NCBI RefSeq assembly: GCF_003711515.1
Contig: NW_021167085.1
Coordinates: 497,649-561,648, forward strand
DNA from: Sodiomyces alkalinus F11
Taxonomy: Eukaryota > Ascomycota > Sordariomycetes > Glomerellales > Plectosphaerellaceae
DNA: 64,000 nt
Reading direction: 5' to 3'
A program made the position numbers and the translations under genes. Each line of letters starts with the position of its first letter. Positions within the stretch are counted from its first letter, which is position 1. Shown one piece after another: positions 36,406 to 46,662 of the stretch. The notes under the pieces were generated by a model. The model was not told where the DNA came from. It made no database searches and worked only from the letters and a program-made list of their open reading frames with translations.

Positions 36406-37604
36406 ATGACGTTGGAGCCGTCGAGCCTCGGGTCTCTGACGACCACATTCACTCCTCCTGCCCGCTGTACCGACCTGAACGACATTTACAACATTTACTC
36501 TGACGTGGGGCCAGATATCGGCGCCTACCAGCTTCAAGGTCCCATCGATATTCGCAACTGCTACCCCCCCGATTACAACCCCCTCCGCAGCGCCTATTTC
36601 TCTCCGGGGATCTGCCCCGAGGGCTTCACTATCGCATGTTCACGGTTCAATTCCGTCGGCGCCGTGACCGAGACGGTCCATACCTGCTGCCCGACGTAAG
36701 TCTTGCTCAAATTTTCTCACCGCCTTCTTTGCCTTGCGCCGTTCCAAGTCGACTGACCACGCGGTTTTCTTTCATGACAACAGGGGAATCCGTCACCAGT
36801 GCATCACCGACCCGGTTCGCCGTCTGCACTCAACTCTCATCTGCCAGTCTTCCCTAACAGGCGCCGGTGGCCTCTGGACCATCGACCCCATAACACAAAT
36901 CTCCGGCGGCGAGACCACGGTGACGACGCTTGTGGGCAGGAATGGGGGCCCGGCCATCAATGCGTACGGTGTCGAGGTGCGGTTTCAATCAACCGATTTC
37001 GTCTCAACCGAGAGTAGCGTTACAACCAGCGCCGAGAGCAGCAGTGCCCCCTCTTCGAGCCAACCGCCAGAGGTGAGTTCGTAGCCTGACGACTAAACCT
37101 GACTGACCTTGGTTTTTGTTTCGTCCCATCCTAACTACTGCGGCGCGACTGACATTTCTTGACCTTGATTAGACGGCCGAATCTTCGTCAGCCCCCACAC
37201 CGTCCGAGACGGGAACTAGCGGCGACAGCGGAGGTGAGGGTCTCGGCACGGGCGCAATTGCGGGCATCGCAGTCGGTGCTGCAGCGGGCGGCATATTGCT
37301 AGGGGCTTTGCTCATATGGCTCTGGTTCCGGCGGCGACGTCGCGGACGGGCCGCAGCCGACGCTGATGCCTTACCACCAGGCGGTATGGTCGAGGCAAAA
37401 CCCGGTCCGAAGCCCCTCCCACACGAGCTGCCCGGACACCAGCAGCACGAGTTACCTGCGGCGAATGACGGATCGAGGCACTGGCGCGAGTTCAAAACGT
37501 CGCCCGGCCACAACTCGACTGCCCATTCATACTATTCGCCCCCAATACAATCCGCAACACCGCCGGTGGAATTGGACGGCACGGGGTCATCGGTGAGACG
37601 GTAG
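36406..37604 (+). CDS. Single-pass surface protein with Cys-rich ectodomain
   Basis: Uncharacterised fungal type of single-span protein, about 336 residues. Exons are 36406-36695, 36784-37072 and 37173-37604 with consistent phases (codon AC|G across intron 1). Residues 20-130 hold the cysteines (PARC, RNCYPP, GICPEGFTIAC, HTCCPT, QCI, ICQSS). A Ser/Thr-rich stalk (STESSVTTSAESSSAPSSSQ onward) follows, typical of O-mannosylated linkers. A Gly/Ala-rich hydrophobic span GTGAIAGIAVGAAAGGILLG ALLIWLWF is near residues 214-243, then RRRRRGR as stop-transfer and a cytosolic Pro/His-rich tail. No cleavable signal peptide is visible after the ATG (MTLEPSSLGSLTTTFTPPAR). Either targeting depends on the internal span, or a 5' exon is missed. 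The layout resembles Mid2/WSC-type wall sensors, but no WSC domain is seen. Confidence 0.82.
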
Positions 37605-37687
37605 TGACGGCATTTCGAGCCAATGGTGTTGGGAAGAGAACAAGCTGAGGATCACACAAGCTTGATCCGATCAAGAAAGAAGAATAA

Positions 37688-37711
37688 GGGGGGGAGGGGG
37701 GGGGGGGGGGG
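37688..37711. repeat. G-rich run
   Basis: Seven G, one A, then sixteen G, 84 bases after the surface-protein stop codon. Confidence 0.85.
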
Positions 37712-37795
37712 ATGAACAGGAGGCTAATGTTCCAACGGATCGAATCGCGGCACTTCAACCTCGACGTATGTACGGCTGGCGGAAAGAGAAGACTG

Positions 37796-38140
37796 TCACT
37801 TGACCTCCCACTCCCACGCCAACGAATCCTCGCCGCGCAAGGCTCTCCACCGGTTAGTGGAATGCAACATGTCGTAACAACCGTCAAAGAGGAAGCTGAA
37901 GTTCCGCCAGCAACCTTCAGTGACTTCCCAACCGATGGGGTCCCAGGGATCTGTCCAAACGATGATGCCATGCTCCAAGTCGGGGTTTCCGGCCTTTTCC
38001 GTAACTACAGTCCAGTTGTCATCTGGGCATTTGGCCGCCTCGGGTAGGCAGGGCACAAAGACCAGGTTGACATCAGGCCGATTCGGTGGAGGGGACTTGC
38101 TGGGAAGCTGATGGGTTTGCGAGTTACAGATGTGAGATGG
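37796..38140 (-). other. Open frame without start codon, possible small Cys/Trp-rich protein or remnant
   Basis: The minus strand is open for 114 codons, closed upstream by TGA at 38141-38143, with no ATG in frame. The translated part looks protein-like: NRPDVNLVFVPCLPEAAKCP, GIIVWTDPWDPIGWEV, CWRNFSFLFDGCYDML, ending LAWEWEVK. Cysteines and tryptophans are frequent and charge is balanced, unlike neighbouring noise. Acceptor-like CAG triplets occur near 38090-38100, so a 5' exon carrying the start could exist. The nearby hydrophobic reading LLIVLVALLLHLES (about 38200-38244) also lacks an ATG. It could be a spliced small secreted protein, a decayed gene or chance. I favour decayed or mis-split and cannot name a family. 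Confidence 0.3.
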
Positions 38141-39959
38141 TCATTTGAAATATGGTAATTTGTAAGCCCGAGGGGGAAAGTCGCAGAAGAAAAAAAGGGT
38201 GACTCGAGGTGAAGCAGCAGGGCGACGAGTACTATGAGGAGCAATGGTGGTGATGTATTGAGAGGTTTTGGGCTCGACGTCAGGAGGCAGGAGTCAGGTC
38301 TGACGCAGAAGCTTAAGGTACAACTTACCGTTATGTACCTTTAGGTACGGAGCGAGCGTTGGGACCCTGGACCAGTGACTCACCCCTGCCCTAGTCGTTC
38401 GTCCTTCGTGCATGAGTCTACAGCGCTATTCCATAAGAAGACTAGCGCCGCTGTGAGTGAACCATCCCAACTCATCCTCCTACCTTACCTGTATAACGAT
38501 ACAACCTCTCATGAACTCATCCTCCCGGGCTTCATGCACAGGCTTACAGACACAAACCCTTACAAAAGACCTAACTACCTGATCTCAAGCTTATAATACC
38601 ATCATCATAGGCCGTTTGGTTGGCCTCATACTGGGTTCCTAGCCCCGAAGGCAAGGACACCCAAAAGCGGCTATGGATCGAGTTGTCTGAAAAGCTGGAG
38701 AAGATACAGCCAGGGATCATGGGCACTATCTGATATATTTGCGAATGGGAAGATACGATAGTACATTGGAGCCTATAAACACAGCGCAAGTTTTCTCGGA
38801 ATATCTCACGTCTTGGAGATGAGAATACCTTGAGATAATCAATGCAGATTCTTGTTTTCACTCGGGACATAGCCAGACCCGCCCCCTCCCTCAGCTATCA
38901 CAAGACTTCTACGTCTTATTCAGTCTCGCCGACTCCCGAATCCACCCCTGAGCCCCTCGCAATCCATTTTACACAAAGGGCATGTGCATCGAGCTTGACG
39001 CTCATAGGTTGCCTTAGAATAGAGACTGCGAGGTTTGCGGTGTCTTATTTGAGGAGGGATTCGGCATCATCCTTCCATGTTGAAAAAGAATGCTGACAGA
39101 CTATAATAACCGGCGGTAAGACAGGACATGGATTAGCAGTATGGAGTTAACACTCAGAGCCGTTGTTGATGGGTGGACTGAGGTATCTTGTGTACGCAGT
39201 GTTAGGTAAAGACAAAGTAGGTTAAAACAAGTGAATCACCTCTATCTCACGTAGCCCTGAGATGTCGGACCGTCGGTAGGCCCCGAATGAAGAGATATCC
39301 TGTGAAGTTCGAGGTGGACGGTATTAGGTAGTTCCCGGGGTTTTGAGGGATTTCTCCGCGCAGAATTTTAACCACCTCTACTAGCACTTCTCGTGCTTCT
39401 ACTCCGTACCTTAACAGTGAGAGGTATGGGCGTCATCACCCCGCTGAGAACCCGGATAGTCATAGACCCACACCGCCGATACTGAAGTGGACCCCGGACC
39501 CCGGCTCGGAGCCCACTCGTAAACCCGGATGTCCGGCGCTCCCACGTCGTAGCGCATGGCCGTTGCCTCAATACCCAACAGTGATGGCCGTTTGGCTGCC
39601 ATGGCCCATGCATATTCCCCGCCACGAGGCAACGTTAATCAACCATGCCGTAATGCCAAGGTTATCGACTCGCGAGTTACCCGGTCCACGAGGATTTGAA
39701 GTTCCTAGTTATGACCCGGGGGCATGGATCGATGACATGACGTGCTGAGTTCACAACTATTAAAGAGCACTCGAACTCCCTTCCCCTTCCCGGCTTCGTC
39801 TCCCTTAGGACCCCTTACCGTCGAGACTTCTTCCCAGGTTACCTCAGTCAAGACTCCAGGCCCCGGACTCATCAGAAGCACACTTTGTCGCTCTCGAGTA
39901 TTCCTTCTCGCGTGGTGAACTTCAACCCCTTCTCACTACAACCGACGAAAAGACACACA
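38141..39959. other. Intergenic upstream of the Asp f 2-like gene
   Basis: No supportable gene. Contains CTTAAGGTAC and TTAGGTACGG words near 38312-38350, ACTCCGTACC at 39401, and a CAAGGT hexamer at 39657. The final 200 bases are the C/T-rich leader. Confidence 0.55.
39657..39662 (+). promoter_or_regulatory. Candidate zinc-response hexamer CAAGGT
   Basis: CAAGGT lies 298 bases before the Asp f 2-like ATG. In Aspergillus fumigatus the zinc regulator ZafA binds sites containing this hexamer upstream of aspf2 and zinc transporters. A single 6-bp match can be chance, so this is a hint only. Confidence 0.3.
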
Positions 39960-41018
39960 ATGTTCGCCGGCGCAGCTTCTCTCCTCCTCCTCCTGCCCCT
40001 GGCAGTCGCCACGCCACTAGGCGCTCGCCAGGCCGACTCTCCCGTCACAGTCACCGTTGACACCAACCCCGCCGGCCCCACCAACTCGGTCTACAACTGG
40101 GCCCGGGGCTGGGAGGACGAGTTCCCCATCCACCCGTCCTGCAACGCCACCAACCGCGCCCAGATCGCCGCCGGTCTGCGCGAGACCGTTCAGCTCGCCG
40201 CTCATGCCCGCGATCACCTCCTCCGCTGGGGCAGCGAGTCTGAGATTGCTCGCAGGTACTTCGGCAACGCCTCCGTTGCCGGTCCTATCGGCTGGTACAG
40301 CCGTGTCGTGTCGGGCAACAAGGTCGGGATGCTCTTCCGATGCGATGATCCGGACCGGAACTGCGCCACGCAGGAAGGTATGCCGATTGTTGCTTTTTGT
40401 CCCGTTGCTACCCCTTTCCTTTTCATAGCGTGTCCCTCCTACCATAGACTTTCTCAATTGTCGCTTCTTCCTATTCTTTTCTTTCGCTGCCACAGTCGGT
40501 CGTTTTACCCCTTTCCACTCCTGGACCAAACCTCAGCCCAAGTTCTAACGCTCAAATCTCCAGGCTGGGCCGGCCACTGGCGCGGCGACAACGCAACCCA
40601 AGAAACCGTCATCTGCGACCTCTCCTACGAGCGCCGCCTCCCCCTCGCCGCCGTCTGCAGCCGCGGCTACACCGTCGCCGAGTCGCCCCTGAACACCTAC
40701 TGGGCCACCGACCTGCTGCACCGCGTCTTCCACGTGCCGCTCATCAGCGACCTCCGTCTCGAGCACTACGCCGAGGACTACGCCGACGCGCTCCGCATCG
40801 CCGCCACCGACCCGGATCTCGCCGTCCTCGACAGCGACGCGCTGCAGTACTTCGCCATCGACGCCTGGGCCTACGATATTGCCGTCCCCGGTATCGGATG
40901 CTCCGGCGAGGTTCCGCAGGTGTCTCCCACTTCCCCCCCAGCGGCCCCTGAGCCGACTAGTACCCAGACGGCTGATGCGTCGTGCCATACTCATGACGAT
41001 GGGTTCGTGCACTGCTGA
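39960..41018 (+). CDS. Secreted Asp f 2 / Pra1-like zinc-binding protein
   Basis: Homologue of Aspergillus allergen Asp f 2 and Candida Pra1, secreted proteins induced by zinc limitation and proposed to capture zinc. Exons are 39960-40377 and 40564-41018, giving about 290 residues. A signal peptide ([19 protein letters not shown]) precedes the mature domain. Diagnostic blocks are [39 protein letters not shown] with [40 protein letters not shown] and [20 protein letters not shown]. The C-terminus ends with a Pro/Ser/Thr linker and a metal-binding type tail, [11 protein letters not shown]. The HRVFH motif sits where related deuterolysin-like proteases have HExxH, so proteolysis is unlikely. The 186-nt intron has no in-frame stop, so an unspliced message would add 62 residues. 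No ZIP zinc-transporter gene lies beside it in this window. Confidence 0.92.
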   Translation: MFAGAASLLLLLPLAVATPLGARQADSPVTVTVDTNPAGPTNSVYNWARGWEDEFPIHPSCNATNRAQIAAGLRETVQLAAHARDHLLRWGSESEIARRYFGNASVAGPIGWYSRVVSGNKVGMLFRCDDPDRNCATQEGMPIVAFCPVATPFLFIACPSYHRLSQLSLLPILFFRCHSRSFYPFPLLDQTSAQVLTLKSPGWAGHWRGDNATQETVICDLSYERRLPLAAVCSRGYTVAESPLNTYWATDLLHRVFHVPLISDLRLEHYAEDYADALRIAATDPDLAVLDSDALQYFAIDAWAYDIAVPGIGCSGEVPQVSPTSPPAAPEPTSTQTADASCHTHDDGFVHC

Positions 41019-43730
41019 GCTTCCTTCTCCGCCGCGAAAGCACGAAGCTTAGGAGTACACTTCATTGATGTGATCCATTCTGTCCCCCTTACATATAAAC
41101 TGGACTGGTAATGTGGGGCAAGACTGGCAAAGGGAAAGGAATTGATACCTAAAATAGGCGGAGGTAAGGTAATTCATGCGCACGCATATGATAGACGATA
41201 GAGAGTCATAGAGAAAGGGCTTACCCTAGATGATAAGGAATCAAGGATAATGAAATTCACTATTCTTAATCATAATTCGACACCATGCTGCCTTGGAGTT
41301 GCTGTATCTACTGCAATCATTCCATATACCCAGTTGCAACAGACAGACACGGGGGGCCACGTGGTGAGTGAAACGGAAGACTGCTGGTTGGAGGCTCATG
41401 TCCGGATGTCCAGATATCCGAAAGCGGCCCACGGTGCCGCTATCCGCTGCAGCTCCCGGGTCATTCGCCATGGAGGAGCAGTAGTGGGCCCGAAGCTCCG
41501 TTCACCGGCTGCTATACACGTAGTAGGTATCCAAATCGCAGACCAATGTCCAATCATAACTAGTGAAGAGTTCCAGTCATCAAGGGCAAAAGCCGGCACC
41601 ATGAGCATAAGTCGCATGGACAGTCTCTTGGCATAGAAGATAAGGTTGGACTTGCGTATTGCCGGAACGTTGCCGCGTGTGGAGCTCTTGTATCTGACCA
41701 ACAGGTTGCATGCAGCCCTTAGCTCGCAGGAACTAGACTGCTTGGCGCTGCCTTTAGACGGATGAGGGATGAGGGGAGTGAGAGAGCAAGACGCGGAGAA
41801 GTGTAAAGTGTGGACTGACGAACCGACTAGCTGCCGTTGCCATGACAGATCATCTTATAGATGGCGATGTGGATGTGAGTCGTGGCCGTGGACCGAGTCA
41901 GAATGAGAAGCAAATTCCAAACGCTGCATGGTGGATTGGAAGATGTGAGCTTTTGAAACGGAATACGTGATGATGGCTCCGTGGTTCAATTTCACCATGC
42001 AGAAAACGGAGAAACAACGTGCCCCCTTCCACGTCGTACCAGCGCGACACCGCATATGGGAATGGGAGAGGGAGGGGTCGAAATGACGACCATTTGCCTC
42101 CTCTTCGCCATCTCACCACACCCTTCTAGGTTCCATGCATCCGGCTTAGGCACTTTCCAGAGGCAACTGTGAACATGCCGCTTTGGCCTTGATTTGGGCC
42201 GACACTTCACTTGTCAACCTATGAAACGAGAGCAAACTTCGACTTCGCCTGAAGTCACCCCAACTCGCAAGCTGGCACGTGCCTAATAGAGTAGAGACAG
42301 TACGAACCATGTGTGCAATGGCGGTTTAGTTTCTTGGAGGGAAGACTAGTGCAATTGACTCCACGGCCTGCTCCCGTGAGCTGTGAGCCCGTCCATCCTC
42401 TCTTGCGGATGGAATTGAGCAAACTCTCCCAATAAGACAGTGGACGCCGACTTGGCGCTGTCTTATCTCGGCAGGGTTTCTAACTCGACGGCTTCGATCT
42501 TTCAAGGTGCCGGAGAGGGGACCAAAGGATGGGGCGAGTTCAGGATGTCATCATTGTATACGATACCTGGGCAACTCAAACTCGTATCAAGTCGATCATT
42601 CGATTTAACAGGGGGATTAGCCTGCGATTGGTGTGTTTTTCGTTTGATTAGGTCTTTGTAGATCAGATCAAGTGGGCGGGCGAAGGGGAGACGCCAGGTG
42701 ATGAAGGTCCGGAGGACCAAGGTCGATGTGCTCGCATTGCACAGATCGCCCCCCTCAATGTGCTAGGACAAGGACAATGCATCGACGGTGGCGTCGTCGC
42801 TCCTGCTCATCTGCGAAGTAATACGGCGTGGTAGGTGGTTCTACCCCGCATTTTGCCTTCACCAGGGTGACGTCGACAACCCTCCCTCCGGCTTCTTAGC
42901 GTGCAACGCTAAGGATACGCACAGACCGGGGAGAGGTCCGGACGCCGGGAGCCGGTGGACTCTGGTACGTTGTACTTCGGTACGTACATCTACATACCTA
43001 CGTACCTGAGATTCTGTTCCGGTTGCGGACTCGTTGATTCGCTTTATCGGTACGGTATTTAATGAGCTTTTGCCTCTGGTTCGTCTCCTGGTTCTTAGTG
43101 GCTGCGCCCCCTGCTTCGCGAAGCGACCCTAAGTTATGGGGTTCATCGTACACTGTACGCCTATTAGGTACTGTCACCACCGTCTCCCCCCGGCCTATCA
43201 GTGCGCACATCTCCCCAGGAGCTTATTCCTTTGCACTTTCCCCAGAGCTCTAATACACGTAGAGCTCCTTCCCTGTCATGACAAACGCGCCACCCCGTTG
43301 CCCTGCAATCGTCCGCGCTTTCTCCAAGGTAAGGTGCTTCATGTACGCTACTCCGCACATACCTTTCCTGACCCTGCATGGTACCCTGGGTCGTACCCCG
43401 GCCCCGTACTCTGGCTCACACAAGTGTTCGTACCGAGTTAGTACTCTTCTCGTACCGCACTCTGTTTATAACCCCACAAATATAAGCATTAGGCAGGTTC
43501 CTGTACTTATCTGGTACAGTTCAACAGGGTGCATGTACACTACGTACCGGTATAGGCAACCACGACCCAGCTCCCCTATCCAGCTCTCCATCCATCCATA
43601 TCATCAAACGAATAGGTAATATGCGCAGTCCGTATCCCGCTCTCATCCCGCTCAGCACCCAATGCTGTTGTTTAAGTACGGTATAGAATTTGCTTCTTCC
43701 CCCTTTTTCTATCTTCTCCCTTCCATTCTA

Positions 43731-43904
43731 CTCCTGCCCTCCTGCCCTCCTGCCCTCCTGCCCTCCTGCCCTCCTGCCCTCCTGCCCTCCTGCCCTCCTG
43801 CCCTCCTGCCCTCCTGCCCTCCTGCCCTCCTGCCCTCCTGCCCTCCTGCCCTCCTGCCCTCCTGCCCTCCTGCCCTCCTGCCCTCCTGCCCTCCTGCCCT
43901 CCTG
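43731..43904. repeat. Minisatellite, unit CCCTCCTG x 21
   Basis: A 6-base partial unit followed by 21 perfect 8-bp units without any variant. Because 8 is not a multiple of 3 and the unit has no stop, all three plus-strand frames and all minus-strand frames stay open through it. This creates spurious Cys-Pro-Pro or Gly-Gln-Glu repeat proteins. Confidence 0.95.
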
Positions 43905-44142
43905 ATTCCATTCTTTCTCACGAGTCACGCTCCTTGTCTTCCCCCTCATTCCTTCAATTCGCCTACATCTCCCCTCTCTCATTTTTCTTACGAGTAACAA
44001 TAACCAGGTAACCAAACCATTCAAACCTCTCAGGTTACCTCCACTTCTCCCTCCCAATCAAGGTCCTCATACCACCACAGGGGCTTCCCCGCCATCATCC
44101 AATCCACCTTTCATCCCCCCACCCTACTATCGACGCTCTCCT

Positions 44143-44178
44143 CCTCTTCAACCTCTTCAACCTCTTCAACCTCTTCGA
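44143..44178. repeat. Tandem repeat, unit CCTCTTCAA x 4
   Basis: Four 9-bp units, the last ending CGA. Lies in the C/T-rich leader region of the downstream gene. Confidence 0.85.
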
Positions 44179-44640
44179 CACGTCACCTCTTCTCTCTCGC
44201 ATACCATTGATAGGTCGCTTGGAACCCCTTTCTTTCTGTCAATAGAGGGTATCGCTGCGAACCTACCTTGGCGCTCGGATAGGCGATACATACGCCCCGT
44301 CGTATCGCATCGAATGCATTCCATTTGTATTCCCATCCTCAACTGAACTGATTGCGTGTATCCGTACTTTTCTGCACCCACCAAAGGCCTATTTCCGTTT
44401 TGTCCGCAGCTAGAAAGCACGTTATCAGTCCATTTCGCTCTTTGGACGCCCAAAAGAACCGACGTTTCACCGGCACGCTCCGACTCGGTCCCTCGGACGA
44501 TTCGACTTACGATTTCCCTTTGAACTCACCCCACTAACCCGCCAAACCGCCTACTCGTCACGTGTAACCGGCTCCGTCCATTACTTATATTACTTATATA
44601 CCCGCCACTCAAACCGACGCCCCCCTAGGACTCGCCCGCC

Positions 44641-45573
44641 ATGTCCTCCGATAACTCCAACGTGCACAACAACCCCAACGATATGAATCATCGACGCAGA
44701 GGCTCTGTCACTCAGCAGGCACTGGCTGGCCTCTTCCGCAGCAATTCATCGACCACAGGCACCAGCTTTCAGACTTCTGATCCTCATCGCCGCCGGCTTT
44801 CCATCTCCACCACAGGCCTCGGCATTGCAGGAACCTCTGTAGCTACCTCCGCGACATTCAGTGGCAGTTACCGCCGAGGCAGCGTCTCCAACTCGGATTC
44901 GTTCGTTGATGAAAACGCCGTCGACGAGGACGAAGGGAGCAGCCGCACCGCCCCCACTACTCCCTTCGTCCGTAGGATGAGTTTTGGTGGGCCAGCCATG
45001 CGCACTGCCAGTGCCATTCGCAGCGGCGGCGTTAGTCCCGGATCTCTAAATGGTAATCACCCACTTGCTCCCCCCCCGGCTCCTCACGAAGCCGTTCAGC
45101 CGGATGCGAAGAAATCCTCATCGGCGGCCAAGAACGGCGGCGCCGGGGCGCCGTCCTCAGCCGCGGCCTCGGCTATTGCCGCTGCCCTGTCCACCTCGGG
45201 ACGGCGCCCCAGCCTGACCGTACAGGCAAGCACTGGAAGCAAGTCAAAATCTCTTTCTGACCGGTCTGTGTCGCGCTTAGACCAGGGCTTCAACTGGTCC
45301 GAGCAGCTTAGATCCCGAGCCGAAAGCTCCATCCAAGGGCCGAGGCCCTCCTTCACCTTCGGCTCCACCATGTCCACGTCGCCCCCGCGTGGAAATAGTC
45401 AGCCTGCCGCTGCCATCGCTACGCCGCGCCAGGACCGCGCTAAATCCTTTGCCGATATGCCCGCCCCGCCCACCCAGGCCTCCGCGGTGTCGCCCAGACC
45501 CGCCGAGCCGGAGCGTCGCAAGCCAGACCCCTTCCAGGAGCGCATTCTGAAGGGCGACTTTTATATGGACTGA
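44641..45573 (+). CDS. Serine-rich protein with five RRxS kinase-type sites
   Basis: Intronless gene of 310 residues, family not recognised by name. The sequence looks disordered apart from two conserved-looking motifs: RRRGSVTQQALAGLFRSNSS at residues 18-37, and a C-terminal part with FNWSEQLRSRAESS (217-230) and the end DPFQERILKGDFYMD. RRxS motifs, the preference of cAMP-dependent kinase, put serines at 22, 54, 81, 114 and 191. An acidic patch (DENAVDEDEGSS) and Ala/Ser-rich runs separate them. No signal peptide or membrane span. The start at 44641 fits the good context GCCATGTCC. A regulated scaffold or signalling target is a reasonable inference; nothing in the neighbourhood specifies the process. 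It converges with the transcription factor gene about 1.1 kb away. Confidence 0.85.
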   Translation: MSSDNSNVHNNPNDMNHRRRGSVTQQALAGLFRSNSSTTGTSFQTSDPHRRRLSISTTGLGIAGTSVATSATFSGSYRRGSVSNSDSFVDENAVDEDEGSSRTAPTTPFVRRMSFGGPAMRTASAIRSGGVSPGSLNGNHPLAPPPAPHEAVQPDAKKSSSAAKNGGAGAPSSAAASAIAAALSTSGRRPSLTVQASTGSKSKSLSDRSVSRLDQGFNWSEQLRSRAESSIQGPRPSFTFGSTMSTSPPRGNSQPAAAIATPRQDRAKSFADMPAPPTQASAVSPRPAEPERRKPDPFQERILKGDFYMD

Positions 45574-46662
45574 GGAGATGATCCTTTGGTTCCATAAAAT
45601 CGGAGCAGCTCATTGTTGACGATTTGGACGACCTGTATATCTGCCCCAGTTCATACGTGCCTACGTGCCGTGGATCATTTGTGTCTCACGCCGTCTTCTT
45701 TTCATATCTGTTTTCTTATCTGGGCTTAAACTTCCAGGAATTCTGATTTCCACCCCCTATTACATGTACCCACCGGGTTTCGGGCTTTTGGAGGTTCCCC
45801 ATATTCTTCGTCACAGAGGATGGGCGATTTTAGATTTGTGGGCTTTCGTTATCATACTCGTCTTCTTTCTTTTTTTCCCCTTTTTCCCCTTTTTTTCCTT
45901 TTTTTCCTTTTTTTCCTTTTTTCCCTTTTCTTCTTCGGCGCTTCGAGCGGAGAAAGGGAGCCGAGCGTGTTTAAGGTGTTCTCTGGGTTGGTCTTGCTTA
46001 TACGGCGCGACAGAAGGCTACAGACCGTCGGGGCAGGGGAGCGGAGCAAAGGAGTTGTTGTGCACACAATTTATGCGGAACCTCAGATCGGGAGACTGAA
46101 ATGCTGGGATTTGTTCTTTCTTCTACTGTCCAAAGCTAGGTTTGTTTTGTGTTTGTTGCGGAGGAATGGCGCACATTATTCTTTAGGACCGTTTCGGCAG
46201 CGAATCCGGGGAAGGGGGGCTCTCGGCCTTTATGATGATATTGTATGATGAGCAACAAAATAGCGTGCGGGCGTTCTTCTTAAGCATGGTTGAGTATACT
46301 GATACATGTTTGAATTGAAGGATGAGATGATGAAGTGGGCTTTAACATTAAAGCCAGTGTGACGATGAGTGACGATGCGTGACGATGAGTGTGACGACTC
46401 GGGTAAGACACTCGACGCTCCCTGCGTCTCAACTTTAAGAACGATATCCAGCCATTAACTCCCCCGATTTGTTGATATCTATCCGTGACACCCGTTCCTC
46501 AGTATAGACTTGTACATACACACCACCCATCCTGTGCGTAAACGAACAACGAACCCCTTCACGTTCCTCGTTTCGATACGACCTCTTGAACAACGTAGCC
46601 ATGTCATACGTACCCTGGTACAAAAGGGCGGACAGGTACGACGGCAGGGGCGCATCGAAGTT
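45574..46662. other. Intergenic, convergent 3' regions
   Basis: Contains a C/T tract with repeated TTTTTTTCC units (45868-45932) and a GTGACGATGA decamer repeat (46359-46398). No gene seen. Confidence 0.6.
46359..46398. repeat. Tandem repeat, unit GTGACGATGA x 3-4
   Basis: Three near-identical 10-bp units and a degenerate fourth. Confidence 0.8.

Larger units (their letters stand above)
41019..44640. other. Long intergenic region with minisatellite
   Basis: About 3.6 kb without a supportable gene. GTAC-rich words cluster at 42960-43010 and 43400-43560. An 8-bp minisatellite lies at 43731 and a 9-bp repeat at 44143. The last 500 bases are C/T-rich and probably leader of the gene at 44641. 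Confidence 0.55.

Noticed and set aside
43731..43904. CRISPR-like array
   Set aside because: Uniform 8-bp head-to-tail repeat with no spacers, in a eukaryotic genome.
43672..44057. Cys-Pro-Pro and Gly-Gln-Glu repeat proteins
   Set aside because: They are translations of the 8-bp minisatellite, which is open in all frames.
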